A DNA stretch of 64,000 bases from the NCBI GenBank assembly GCA_910574805.1, contig CAJTCV010000006.1, forward strand, positions 62,001 to 126,000. Direction: 5' to 3'. The DNA comes from Lachnospiraceae bacterium (GTDB taxonomy: Bacteria; Bacillota; Clostridia; Lachnospirales; Lachnospiraceae). Below, one piece after another: positions 1-8,486 of this stretch. The notes under the pieces were generated by a model. It worked only from the letters and a program-made list of their open reading frames with translations. It had not been told where the DNA came from and did no database searches. Within the stretch, counting starts at the first letter, position 1. Each line of letters opens with the position of its first letter. A program made the translations under genes and the position numbers.

Positions 1-200
1 AAAGTTCGCTTATGTCAAAATTTACCGTCACAATATACGATAAACCGCTTATTGTATTTGAGCTGAATATCCTTTAAACTATACATAGGGCATCTTCCTT
101 ACGTTATGTACGGTTGTCAAATATTATAATTACAGCAAGCAACAGGCTCTTTTAAATACCTGGCTGCTTCATGCGATATGGACTTGGGAGTAACGGCATT

Positions 201-1226
201 ATGAAAAAAACAAAAGAGATATATCCGCCATTACAGATGATAAAAGATTATAATAAAAAAGGGCGGATAACCTGGGAACAGATGGATGAGATGCGTACAG
301 TATTAAGAAAAAGGGGGCGGTATAAAAACTCTGACCTTGCATACATCACGCTTCTTGAAGTACTGTTTGCCATGAATAGCTATGATAAGATCCGCGACGA
401 TGAATATGAAAATGCAGTGCGTATTGCGAATATTGTGAGTGCGTTGGCTTCCTGGCGGATCAGCAAACAGGTGTATCGATTTAATACGGATTTAGAACTT
501 GCCCTGTATCAGCAGGTGGGAGATGATCAGATTCCTGTGGAAGTATTAAAGAGTCTGCCATATCCCTGCGTTTATATGGAATCGCCGAATCTTCAAGACG
601 ATCAGTACCATGGTTTCTTTGTTTATTATGATATGGACCGGCATGGTACCGATGTATTAAAATTTCTTGTTTTGTGCAGAAACGGGCAGGATGTAGCATT
701 TCGTGGATTTGAATTACTTGAAGGAAAAACCCTGAGAGAATGTATAGCTGAAGTCCTGAGAAAATGTTATCAGCGGGAATCTGTTGATGATGAAGTGCAG
801 GAACATATAGAGCTTGCAGAAAAAATGCTCCAGCTGGTATTGTATATATGTTCTGCTAATGCAGATATTCAGCCGGTGGAGCCAAAACCTTCCGGAACTT
901 TGCGCAGATTTGAAGATATAAAAGACTGCTATAGAGAAATCAGAAAATGGGATGTTGGTATGCGTATGGTGAGTCAAAATCGGAGAAGGAATGAAAAACA
1001 TACCGAAGAAACAAAGCAGCAGTCTGGCAGATTAAATTATGAATCGTCGGTCCGTTACAAACTGGCGCCCCATGTCAGGAGGGGACACTGGCATACCTAT
1101 TGGACCGGAAAGAAAGACGGATCAGAGAAGAGAAAGCTTATATTGAAATGGATTCCATTTACCTATGTAAATGTTGAAAAATCAGAGGAATTACCAACTG
1201 TGGTTAATGTGGTAAAAAATCAATAA
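201..1226 (+). CDS. AcrVA2-like family protein
   Basis: A 341-residue protein. The ATG at 201 is preferred over the in-frame ATG at 171 because GGGAG lies at 186-190. The C-terminus carries the pattern PHVRRGHWHTYWTG followed by a beta-rich tail (LKWIPF). From memory this closely matches the C-terminal PHIRRGHWHGYWQG segment of the Moraxella anti-CRISPR AcrVA2, which acts against Cas12a by targeting its nascent chain and mRNA. The middle also matches in outline: a CVYME stretch and an HGFF-YYD stretch correspond to CVYVD and KGFWAIYD. AcrVA2 relatives occur widely, including where no Cas12a is known, so the family call is fairly safe and anti-CRISPR activity is not. The gene stands alone, convergent with the next operon. 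No promoter was recognised upstream, and 1-200 shows no other clear gene. Confidence 0.65.
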   Translation: MKKTKEIYPPLQMIKDYNKKGRITWEQMDEMRTVLRKRGRYKNSDLAYITLLEVLFAMNSYDKIRDDEYENAVRIANIVSALASWRISKQVYRFNTDLELALYQQVGDDQIPVEVLKSLPYPCVYMESPNLQDDQYHGFFVYYDMDRHGTDVLKFLVLCRNGQDVAFRGFELLEGKTLRECIAEVLRKCYQRESVDDEVQEHIELAEKMLQLVLYICSANADIQPVEPKPSGTLRRFEDIKDCYREIRKWDVGMRMVSQNRRRNEKHTEETKQQSGRLNYESSVRYKLAPHVRRGHWHTYWTGKKDGSEKRKLILKWIPFTYVNVEKSEELPTVVNVVKNQ

Positions 1227-1232
1227 AAACTA

Positions 1233-1255
1233 CCAGTCTCATCAGATGAGGCTGG
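1233..1255 (+). terminator. hairpin between convergent genes
   Basis: Inverted repeat CCAGTCTCATC / GATGAGGCTGG with one T-G pair, located 6 nt after the stop of the AcrVA2-like gene and before the end of the convergent small secreted gene. No T-run follows on the plus strand, so termination activity is uncertain. Confidence 0.3.
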
Positions 1256-1312
1256 CAGTCTCTGTCAGGAAAAGTATATTCACAGAGTTCTTAAAGCGGT
1301 TGACTGTATATC

Positions 1313-1561
1313 TTACTCACAGGGAATCCAGTCGCCGATCCACTCTCCGGTGGAGTAATTGTATAAGCGGCGGTACATCTTACCATCTATTTCTTTGAGC
1401 AGCCAGCGGATGATGGGAGCGCGGGGCTGAATGGTTTCGCCCTCAGAAGCAGCGGTTTGAGAGGGAACGCCGGCAGCTTGTACGGGTTTTGCCGAAACAG
1501 GCAGCAGCAACAACATTACAAGACTGCATACAATGCAGAAAGATTTTAACAGATTCTTCAT
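1313..1561 (-). CDS. small secreted protein (DUF6147-like)
   Basis: An 82-residue protein. Residues 1-29 form a typical signal peptide: a Lys near the N-terminus, a long Leu/Val core, and an Ala-x-Ala-type end near AKPVQAA. The mature part ends in a short domain with the pattern RAPIIRW..KEIDGKMYRRLYNYSTGEWIGDW. I associate this pattern with a small secreted clostridial family annotated as DUF6147; that name is from memory. It overlaps the end of the M56 peptidase gene by 4 nt (ATGA) and is the last gene of the BlaI/M56 operon, so it may be the extracellular partner or output of that sensor. Function unknown. Confidence 0.6.
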   Translation of the reverse strand: MKNLLKSFCIVCSLVMLLLLPVSAKPVQAAGVPSQTAASEGETIQPRAPIIRWLLKEIDGKMYRRLYNYSTGEWIGDWIPCE

Positions 1562-2682
1562 TTTTTCATATCTCCTTTATTTTGATAAATTGGGATATCA
1601 GGATCAAGGTATTCTATGGAGTCTATGGTAAAATAGAGTTTATCCTGAAAATATAATTCATATGTATCATCATTTTGGATGATATAGCAGTTGCTTTCAT
1701 TTAATGGAATACAGGCTCTGTCTTCAGGTAAAATAAACGGCTCCAGAGTAAAAGACGTACTGAGCCATAAAAACAGGATTAATGTTCCAAAGACGAGGCT
1801 CTCTTTTATGCGCCCAATTGTTCTGAAATCTCCGATCACATGGATTCGTCTGCGTAATACTTTTCCCTCATGACTGTCAAATGAAAGAGTGAACGGAGCT
1901 GGACAGTAACATATTTTATGGGCGGTATCTGTCAGACAACGCATATAGGCCACTTTTTCATCAAAAGAGAAAGAGGATGTTAATTGTCTGTCATTACCAA
2001 GTTCGATCAGTTCAAAAATTTTACTTCTCAGAAAATAAAACAGAGGATTCCACCAGTAAACAGAACACATGATATCTGCTGCGAATTTGACAAACGTATC
2101 ATGCCGTATCCAGTGCAGAATCTCATGTTCCAGGATCAGCTGATATTCTGCTCTGGTGAATGAGTATTCGGGGAGAACGATCAGTGGATTTCCAGGTCCT
2201 GTGATCATTGGGCTGATATTCTGATCTGTCATGACGATTTTGACAGATCTGGCAGACGGGTATTTTTCCAACAGGGACTGCCAGATTTCCAGAATGTCCT
2301 CATCCCTGCATTCAGGCAGTTTCCGGATTACCTTTTGCAGTTTGAAATGAAGCCACAACTTCCAAAGAATCAAAAGTACGGCTCCTCCTGCCCAGAGAAA
2401 AAGCAGTATTTCATAGACTTTTATGGAAAAAATCCCCGCATTAACAGGATAGATCATAATATGTCGCACAACAGGAATGATGCGGCTGTTGGGAATCGTT
2501 CTGGAGAACGGAAATTCAACCGGAATGAGCGCCCGTATCATAATTACGATACAACATGTCGTAAGACAGCGGCCTCCCAGATTCTTCAGACAAAAATTCC
2601 AGTTTAACAGTGGTAACAGGATCATCAGAAAAACAGAGAGCGACAGATTGATCGATATTATGGTCATAAGAGAGATGCTCAA
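1558..2682 (-). CDS. BlaR1/MecR1-type M56 membrane metallopeptidase
   Basis: A 374-residue membrane protein. Two or three hydrophobic segments lie in the first 120 residues, and the M56 zinc motif HEILH (inside LEHEILHWIRHD) lies near residue 176. A downstream conserved segment (VYWWNPLFYFLR) and one further transmembrane stretch follow. M56 proteins paired with BlaI-type repressors are membrane sensors whose cytosolic protease domain causes repressor inactivation. Unlike BlaR1 it has no large penicillin-binding sensor domain after the last membrane helix; only about 60 residues remain. It therefore probably senses something other than beta-lactam. It overlaps the repressor gene by 4 nt, implying translational coupling. 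Confidence 0.85.
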   Translation of the reverse strand: MSISLMTIISINLSLSVFLMILLPLLNWNFCLKNLGGRCLTTCCIVIMIRALIPVEFPFSRTIPNSRIIPVVRHIMIYPVNAGIFSIKVYEILLFLWAGGAVLLILWKLWLHFKLQKVIRKLPECRDEDILEIWQSLLEKYPSARSVKIVMTDQNISPMITGPGNPLIVLPEYSFTRAEYQLILEHEILHWIRHDTFVKFAADIMCSVYWWNPLFYFLRSKIFELIELGNDRQLTSSFSFDEKVAYMRCLTDTAHKICYCPAPFTLSFDSHEGKVLRRRIHVIGDFRTIGRIKESLVFGTLILFLWLSTSFTLEPFILPEDRACIPLNESNCYIIQNDDTYELYFQDKLYFTIDSIEYLDPDIPIYQNKGDMKK

Positions 2683-3089
2683 GAAGATTCATCCTTTCCT
2701 GTTTGCTCATACTCCTGTATGAACAACTTTAAATCCTGGAAAAGCTTATTATTATCATCGTGGCTGTTGATGTGTACCAGGGCGTTGAGCATGGTCCTGA
2801 CACCTGATTTTTGGAATAATTCCTGAATTTCGCCTGCCATATATTCTTCCTGTGTAATATCGGCAAGGAATGTGCGGGCATATTTGGTATTTACCGAAAC
2901 AAAACTTTCAACATGGACAGCTCCTTTTTTTAACAGGCGCGGTATTACCTGTGCAACGGCAGCAGTCGATACTTTCTGATCACTGGAGAGTTCAGCGATT
3001 TCATTGATTGTCAAAGCTTTTTCATGATTCCACAGAATTTCCATTACCTTGTATTCTCTATTTGTCAATACGATAGATTTCCTCTTCAT
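2679..3089 (-). CDS. BlaI/MecI family repressor
   Basis: A 136-residue winged-helix protein beginning MKRKSIVLTNREYKVMEILW, the usual BlaI start pattern, followed by the recognition region (VSTAAVAQVIPRLLKKGAV) and a C-terminal dimerisation helix region. An upstream in-frame ATG at 3140 exists, but the one at 3089 has AGGTGAG directly upstream and fits the family length. It is the first gene of a three-gene operon with the M56 peptidase and a secreted protein. It probably autorepresses the promoter just upstream, where a 10-bp palindrome (ATAATATTAT, 3109-3118) overlaps the -10 box. Confidence 0.88.
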   Translation of the reverse strand: MKRKSIVLTNREYKVMEILWNHEKALTINEIAELSSDQKVSTAAVAQVIPRLLKKGAVHVESFVSVNTKYARTFLADITQEEYMAGEIQELFQKSGVRTMLNALVHINSHDDNNKLFQDLKLFIQEYEQTGKDESS

Positions 3090-3113
3090 TTTCTCACCTG
3101 CCTTTAAGATAAT

Positions 3114-3140
3114 ATTATAGTTAAAACATATGATTGTCAA
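3114..3140 (-). promoter_or_regulatory. putative promoter of the BlaI operon
   Basis: On the minus strand TTGACA (3135-3140) and TATAAT (3114-3119) are separated by 15 nt; a 17-nt spaced alternative TAATAT lies 2 nt further. A perfect 10-bp palindrome at 3109-3118 overlaps the -10 and is a candidate operator. It is not the classical TACA/TGTA BlaI box. Confidence 0.55.
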
Positions 3141-3332
3141 GGAAATTTAAAAACTTCTACAGATATTTATGCAGATATTATAGATATTATATGTGTTTAC
3201 TTAAGCCAGCTAACAGCTGTAATTGTACTTTGCGATTATATAAAGATATTTTTGTATATAAGTTTAATTATTATTAGAAATAGTAAATTCTTATATAAAA
3301 AAGATAAAATCATTTTATAAAAATATTTTTTG

Positions 3333-3361
3333 TTGACAAATATAACGAAGAATCATATAAT
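3333..3361 (+). promoter_or_regulatory. consensus sigma-A promoter for the injection-machine operon
   Basis: TTGACA (3333-3338), exactly 17 nt, then TATAAT (3356-3361), followed by a 66-nt leader to the vWA gene. The surrounding 3141-3427 is very AT-rich and has no gene. This is the only full-consensus promoter I found ahead of the 28-kb locus, so the structural genes are probably driven strongly by the housekeeping sigma factor. Confidence 0.8.
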
Positions 3362-3427
3362 TTTATCGATAAAAGTCGAAAGAAAATGGATGCAGAGATA
3401 AACAACGATTAAGAAGAGGACTCTGAG

Positions 3428-5233
3428 ATGAAGAAATTAAGATGGGCCTGTCTGTGCCTGATCCTGTGCCTGCTGTTTTCTCAGTCTGTATATGCATCAG
3501 AAAACCATGGGATGGATAAAAAAGCGATCGTATTTCTTCTGGATGCAAGCGGGAGCATGAAAACAAATGATCCCCAGAAGTATGCTGTGGACAGCATTGC
3601 ACAGTTGATTTATACATTGCCGACAGATTATGAGGTTGGGTTTGTGGCGTATAATAATGAAATCTGTGCAAGCCAGCCTTTTCTTGGCAATTCACAGAGA
3701 AGCCGGATTATGGAATCGGCTCAAAATGTGTCATATGAGAATTACAGTAATGCAGGTGCTGGATTGTTACAGGCAGTGGAGATGCTGCAGTCCTGTTCCG
3801 CAGACGACAAAAGTATTGTAATGCTTTCGGATGGAGAATTCCTGATGGAAGACGAAGAATCAACAGAACAGTCATACAGGACATATCAGGAAGCAATAGA
3901 AAAAGCAGTTCAGGAAGAAACCACCATCCATGTGATCGGCCTTGGAAAAGATATGGAAAATACAGAAAACTCGATCTTTCAGGCGGCTGTACAGACAGAA
4001 GGCGGTATTTATTATACGCCTCACGCTTTGGAACTTCCGTCTGCAATGGAATCCATATTGACTGAGCAGCTCGGAATCCGGCAGATGACGGCAGCGATTA
4101 TAGATACGGATGGCGATTCAGAACAGATTCCTCTGGAACTGCCGTTTGCTCATGCAAACGTGATCCGGGTTTTATTGACCAGCGATTCGCCAATTCAAAA
4201 CGTAAAGACGAATTTCAAGGCAGACAGTGCAGATCAGATTACAGGCGAACGGTATTCTCTTATCGAGATAAAAAATCCCCAAAGCAGTCACTTGGAAGTA
4301 AGTTTTACCGGAACAGCCGGAAAACAGGTACAGATTACACTGATTCCGGAATATCAGGTAATTCCTAAGGTGACAGTTGCTTATGAAGACAGCGTACCAT
4401 CTGATGATGCAGTAGATCGTTATGAGAGAGATGCGATCCTGGAGTATACATTTTTTGATGCGGATAATGAGAATATTCAGCTGTGGACAGAAGAATATTT
4501 TGAATATGGAAGAATCTGTATTCAGACAGGGCAAATAACAGAAGAAAAAGTGCTGGAAGGCGGGCGGCTGACATGCCGAATGCCTGTAAATGAGAAGCTG
4601 ATACAGAACATACATTTTGACTGTTCAGAGCTTCCGGTTAATGTGCTGTCCATGCCGGATATAGAACTGGAATTTGAAGAAGCTCCACTGCTTCCGGTCC
4701 CTGAGTCTGTTCCAGAGCCGGCTCCGGATCCGCCGTATGCAGTGTATGGAATTCTTGCAGCAACTATAGCTGGTATTCTGGCGGTTCTTATGTTCCGAAG
4801 ATCAGGAACAGCTTCAAAAGAAGAGTTTGTTTCGGTTCAGGATGATCGTCCGGCGCCCGGAAAATCCAGTTATGTCGGGAAGCTGAACATTTATATTACC
4901 AGGGCTCCGTCAGGTTATGATATTGAGCCTTTGTCCTATAATCTTTTCCGGCTGCCATCTTCAAAAGTGATATCTATGGCAGAAGTTCTGGAAAGCTGCG
5001 GCATAAAGGAGATATTCGAAGGAGCGGGCCGGATATACCTGAATTCCGGTCAGGGAAGAAGCATTGTTCTGACGAACCAGTCCGACTGCTGCATTATGAA
5101 GAGCGGAGAAATACTGATGAAGCAGAAAAGTTATCCATTATATGAAGATGCAAAGGTCGATATCACATTTGAAGATGAAGTGAGTGAACTGACTTTTCAA
5201 TATAAGGTTTTAAAACCGTCCGAAATGGTCTGA
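3428..5233 (+). CDS. membrane-anchored von Willebrand factor A protein with FHA-like tail
   Basis: 601 residues; AGAGGA lies 8 nt before the ATG. Order: signal peptide (1-24), vWA domain with the metal-site motif DxSxS (D39, S41, S43) and SDGE at 134-137, a beta-rich region (about 220-415), a Pro-rich linker, one membrane helix (437-456), and a cytoplasmic tail (about 475-601). The tail ends in beta strands that look like a degenerate FHA fold. The vWA domain should therefore sit outside and the tail inside the membrane. It is the first gene of the operon, directly before the sheath and tube genes. I infer a membrane docking or anchoring role for the contractile machine in place of the missing TssJLM complex. 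Confidence 0.75.
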   Translation: MKKLRWACLCLILCLLFSQSVYASENHGMDKKAIVFLLDASGSMKTNDPQKYAVDSIAQLIYTLPTDYEVGFVAYNNEICASQPFLGNSQRSRIMESAQNVSYENYSNAGAGLLQAVEMLQSCSADDKSIVMLSDGEFLMEDEESTEQSYRTYQEAIEKAVQEETTIHVIGLGKDMENTENSIFQAAVQTEGGIYYTPHALELPSAMESILTEQLGIRQMTAAIIDTDGDSEQIPLELPFAHANVIRVLLTSDSPIQNVKTNFKADSADQITGERYSLIEIKNPQSSHLEVSFTGTAGKQVQITLIPEYQVIPKVTVAYEDSVPSDDAVDRYERDAILEYTFFDADNENIQLWTEEYFEYGRICIQTGQITEEKVLEGGRLTCRMPVNEKLIQNIHFDCSELPVNVLSMPDIELEFEEAPLLPVPESVPEPAPDPPYAVYGILAATIAGILAVLMFRRSGTASKEEFVSVQDDRPAPGKSSYVGKLNIYITRAPSGYDIEPLSYNLFRLPSSKVISMAEVLESCGIKEIFEGAGRIYLNSGQGRSIVLTNQSDCCIMKSGEILMKQKSYPLYEDAKVDITFEDEVSELTFQYKVLKPSEMV

Positions 5234-5297
5234 AGTTCATATGACAGGCGGATTTAAAAAGATACATCTTAAAATATACAGTAAGGAGTAGAGAAGG

Positions 5298-7487
5298 ATG
5301 GAGATAATCAACCAAACCAATCGAACATTGCTTCTGGATGTGATCAATCCGGACAAAATGGATCTGCTGACGCTGGTTGGGGATGTCAGAGGTCAGGACA
5401 GCTTAAGCGATGACAAAATGCGGGAAATAAATCAGCATCTGGAATGCCGCAGCTATGAAGAGGTGGAACAGAAGTTTGAGCCGCGGGTATGGTCGTTCTA
5501 CGATGCGAATTCGCAGTCTGTCAAATATACACTGGAAAGGCCGGAAAATATACCGGAGTCCATGCTGACTATAATCAATCTGAACGATTATGACAGTTTC
5601 TTTAAGACGATCCTGACGGTTATGGATTCCAGAAAATCGCAGGGGCTTTTGAACGTGGAGTTCCATTTTGAAAAGCTGCTTGAAATGATTTCTCCGAAAA
5701 AGGTGATGGAGGATATTAAGCAGATCCGTAAAGAGATTCAGTATAACTACAGGAAGTACTCAGAACTGGAGGACGGCGATCCTGCCAAACTGGATCTGGG
5801 TGATAAACTGAATCTTCTGTTTGAAGACGCCAGCAAGAACTACAATAATATTATGGCAATGCTTCCGTTGGCAATCGAAGATATCAAGACCCGTCTTCTG
5901 CTGGGGACAGGGGAACAGTCGGATGGCGGAAAGGGCGTCATTGCCGGAGTTCTGACCATGGCGGAAAATGGAGAGCTGAAGGTGCTGGAAGCGCCGAAGG
6001 AAGAGACGACCAGTCTGGCCATTCTGGAGGATACGGCAACTACCGGACTGATCGAAGTTTTAAAAGACGATTATCAGGCGGTCAGTGAAGAAACGCCGAA
6101 CGATTATGTACAAAGCCTTGTGGTGCGTACTTTCTGTCCATTGACAAGCATGAATCAGACAGAAGTGGATGTGGAGACGGAGGTTGCAAATTATAACTCG
6201 TACCTGGAGTTTTATCGTACTTCCAAGGATAATTTTATCAAAGTTGTAAAACCGCTGGTTGAGAAGCTGCTGGGAATCCGGATGTTCTTTGATCAGTATA
6301 AGACCAGGACAAAGGGAATGGTTCCGACATTGGTTATTGCCAATATTTCGCCGGAAATGCTGGCGAAAAGCTCCAATATTCCGAGGCTGATTACATATCT
6401 GAATACGACAAACAGTAAAAATAATTTTAACGATACCATCTGGTATGCGATCTATCCAAATTTATCCTGGAATCAGAATGTTACAAACAAGATCCATCGG
6501 GAAAGGTTCCAGGGAAATGTGAAAAAAGCCGGGACAGATGTAAACAGTATGGAATCGTTATCCATGCTGCTGGATGTATTGAAAGATTATCGGGTGGAGA
6601 CTTTCTTCTCTTTTGAAAACAGAGAGGAAACGACTTTCAATGCGATTGCTGCAGAAGGAATTGAGAAAGTGATAGAACGCTGTGCGCCTTTGATCGGTAA
6701 GCCGTACAGTGAGTTTGCAATACCGGTAGTTCCTAATTTTACGGTTCTACCCAAGAACAAATCCGGCGTTATTCTTGACAGTAAAATGCACCTGACAGAT
6801 GACAACGGGGTGGAATTGTCGAAGGAAAAAGAAGATGTTATAAGACTCTGGATTGAGGGTGTCTATATTAACGGTGCATACATAGCAGCCGGTTTCCGCG
6901 CCGCCTGCCAGTGCCCGGAGTATATAAAGAATCATTTTGCAGTCAATAAAGTGAAGACAGATCTGGAACTGCCGGGCGTCAGGTTTGACGTTGAGGCAGG
7001 AAATAATTCTCTGATGGCATATACGACCATGCCCAAGGAAATCACAGGATTTACTAATACGATCAAAACACAGATCAACCAGAAAAATTTTGGCTGGGTG
7101 TTTGCTTCAGAGAATGCGTCTTTAAATGGCGCCGCAATTACAAATATAACGGTTTATAAAGCGAGGAACCTCTTATATGACTCTGAACACTCGACTTATG
7201 AGCCGGTATATAAGACGCAGGTCACTACTTATATTGAAAGGATTCTTCGGTATGTGACAGGAGACTTTAAAGAAGATAACCTTAAGAATTTCTTCTCCAC
7301 CAATCCGAAGAGCCAGAAGAGTCAGTGGCTGGCAAAGAAGGACTGTATCAATGCGATCATCAAAGAAGGAGACAATCTGGAATACACGATTGATGAAAGT
7401 ACAGGGATTTGTGAACTGACCATTTCCTTTAACGGCAGTCCGAGAAACCTGGAAGTACAGATCAACCGTCTGGCTTCCAATGCGTAA
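5298..7487 (+). CDS. contractile-sheath candidate (possible TssB-TssC fusion)
   Basis: 729 residues, with a strong site (AAGGAG) before the ATG. The length fits TssB (about 170) plus TssC (about 500). The first 180 residues end in a helical segment (FHFEKLLEM...VMEDIKQIRKEIQYNYRKYSEL). The long second part has the TssC-like layout: a conserved Pro-rich stretch (YSEFAIPVVPNF, about 474-485), a helix (YIAAGFRAACQCPEYIKNH), and a C-terminal strand pair (YTIDESTGICELTISF). It sits directly before two small tube-like genes, as sheath genes do. No signal peptide or membrane helix is present. Family membership is my reading of pattern and context, not a database match; a phage-type sheath or another tail polymer protein is the alternative. 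Confidence 0.55.
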   Translation: MEIINQTNRTLLLDVINPDKMDLLTLVGDVRGQDSLSDDKMREINQHLECRSYEEVEQKFEPRVWSFYDANSQSVKYTLERPENIPESMLTIINLNDYDSFFKTILTVMDSRKSQGLLNVEFHFEKLLEMISPKKVMEDIKQIRKEIQYNYRKYSELEDGDPAKLDLGDKLNLLFEDASKNYNNIMAMLPLAIEDIKTRLLLGTGEQSDGGKGVIAGVLTMAENGELKVLEAPKEETTSLAILEDTATTGLIEVLKDDYQAVSEETPNDYVQSLVVRTFCPLTSMNQTEVDVETEVANYNSYLEFYRTSKDNFIKVVKPLVEKLLGIRMFFDQYKTRTKGMVPTLVIANISPEMLAKSSNIPRLITYLNTTNSKNNFNDTIWYAIYPNLSWNQNVTNKIHRERFQGNVKKAGTDVNSMESLSMLLDVLKDYRVETFFSFENREETTFNAIAAEGIEKVIERCAPLIGKPYSEFAIPVVPNFTVLPKNKSGVILDSKMHLTDDNGVELSKEKEDVIRLWIEGVYINGAYIAAGFRAACQCPEYIKNHFAVNKVKTDLELPGVRFDVEAGNNSLMAYTTMPKEITGFTNTIKTQINQKNFGWVFASENASLNGAAITNITVYKARNLLYDSEHSTYEPVYKTQVTTYIERILRYVTGDFKEDNLKNFFSTNPKSQKSQWLAKKDCINAIIKEGDNLEYTIDESTGICELTISFNGSPRNLEVQINRLASNA

Positions 7488-7517
7488 TGAAAGTTATATA
7501 TAAGGAGGAATGAATGT

Positions 7518-7943
7518 ATGGGATTCAGAGTATCAATTGATGGTTTGGGACCGGTAAACCTGACGGAACAGTGCGTGAAAAGAGTGGAATTTCAGTCTGA
7601 AATTCCGGCAGATTCCAATGCACGTGCGACTGACAATGGCGCAACATTGAAAATCTGGGGGAAAATGCTGTTTTCCCTGGGAGCTGAGGCGCAGGACGCG
7701 ACCCTGAATCTGGCTAAGTGGAGTGTGGTTCCCAGTGAAAGCGCAGATGCTTACAGGAATGTGAAAGTGGATGTGGTAGCTGCAGGACAGATTGTACGAC
7801 AGGTTACTCTGCCGAATGCATTTGTTATGGAATATGAAGAATCGCTCGATGATGAAACCGGAGTGGGCGAATTTTACCTGCATGTCAAGCAGAAAAAGGA
7901 TCTGACGAAGATGGTTGCTGTTGAGGGCGGATTTGGAGCATAG
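7518..7943 (+). CDS. Hcp-like tube protein 1
   Basis: 141 residues, beta-rich, with AAGGAGG upstream. It shares a layout with the next gene: a start strand (F/LRV.V.G), ...PADSNARATDNGATLKIWGK..., LAKWSVVP, YRNVKVDVV.AG, and FVMEYEESLDDETGVGEFYLHVKQKK. Small beta-barrel proteins of this size and position form the inner tube in contractile systems. Relatives in Lachnospiraceae are, as I recall, often labelled membrane-associated protease 1, a name nothing in the sequence supports. It follows the sheath candidate by 30 nt, as in sheath-tube gene pairs. Confidence 0.55.
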   Translation: MGFRVSIDGLGPVNLTEQCVKRVEFQSEIPADSNARATDNGATLKIWGKMLFSLGAEAQDATLNLAKWSVVPSESADAYRNVKVDVVAAGQIVRQVTLPNAFVMEYEESLDDETGVGEFYLHVKQKKDLTKMVAVEGGFGA

Positions 7944-7957
7944 AGAGGAGTGAAAAC

Positions 7958-8386
7958 ATGTCATTAAGAGTAACAGTCAATGGAGCAAACAGTTTTGAAG
8001 TGGCAAAAGAATGTGTGCAGAAAGTAAAGTTCCGGACGGATATTCCGCTGGATTCCAATGCAAGGACAAAAGACGTTGGGTGTACCCTTGAGATATCCGG
8101 CAAGATCCTGGTGGCAACGGATGGAGATCCTTTTGACAGTACGCTTCAGATGGGAAAATGGTCTATGGTTCCGGCGGAAGATGCAGCTGCTTACCGTCAG
8201 GTAGAAGTGGAGATCGTCAGCGCCGGCATTGTAGAGCGGAAATACAGTTTTCCGAGAGCATTTGTCATTGATTATAAAGAAGATTTTTCAAACAGCGACG
8301 GAACGGGTCAGTTTACAATCGTGATCAAACAGAAAAAAGACAAGCTGGATGCGATTGAGATTGAAGGCGGATACGCAGGAGCCTGA
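7958..8386 (+). CDS. Hcp-like tube protein 2 (paralog)
   Basis: 142 residues, clearly paralogous to the preceding protein along its full length: PLDSNARTKDVGCTLEISGK, MGKWSMVP, YRQVEVEIVSAG, FVIDYKEDFSNSDGTGQF, VIKQKKD. It starts 14 nt after its paralog with GAGAGGAG upstream. Identity looks moderate rather than near-complete, so the two have probably specialised, for example as main tube and tip/adaptor ring, or as alternating subunits. A strong hairpin follows the stop codon. Confidence 0.55.
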   Translation: MSLRVTVNGANSFEVAKECVQKVKFRTDIPLDSNARTKDVGCTLEISGKILVATDGDPFDSTLQMGKWSMVPAEDAAAYRQVEVEIVSAGIVERKYSFPRAFVIDYKEDFSNSDGTGQFTIVIKQKKDKLDAIEIEGGYAGA

Positions 8387-8403
8387 CGAATATCAAAATG
8401 CAG

Positions 8404-8439
8404 AGAAAGGGCATGTCTTGGGTGGACGTGCCCTTTTCT
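8404..8439 (+). terminator. intra-operon attenuator/terminator hairpin
   Basis: Stem AGAAAGGGCATGTC (8404-8417) pairs with GGACGTGCCCTTTTCT (8424-8439) around a short loop; the 3' arm contains TTTT. It lies between the abundant structural genes and the following chaperone/signalling genes. I infer partial termination that keeps sheath and tube levels above the rest of the operon. Confidence 0.65.
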
Positions 8440-8486
8440 GAAATATTTGCAGAAAAAGCTTTTGATATGAATGTAAATGAAAGGCG

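Noticed and set aside
1-200. Very short minus-strand frame near the start of the window
   Set aside because: About 23 codons with only a weak ribosome site and no recognisable pattern; not enough to call a gene.
1558-3089. Beta-lactam resistance regulation by the BlaI/M56 pair
   Set aside because: No beta-lactamase or penicillin-binding gene is linked, and the M56 protein lacks the penicillin-sensing domain.
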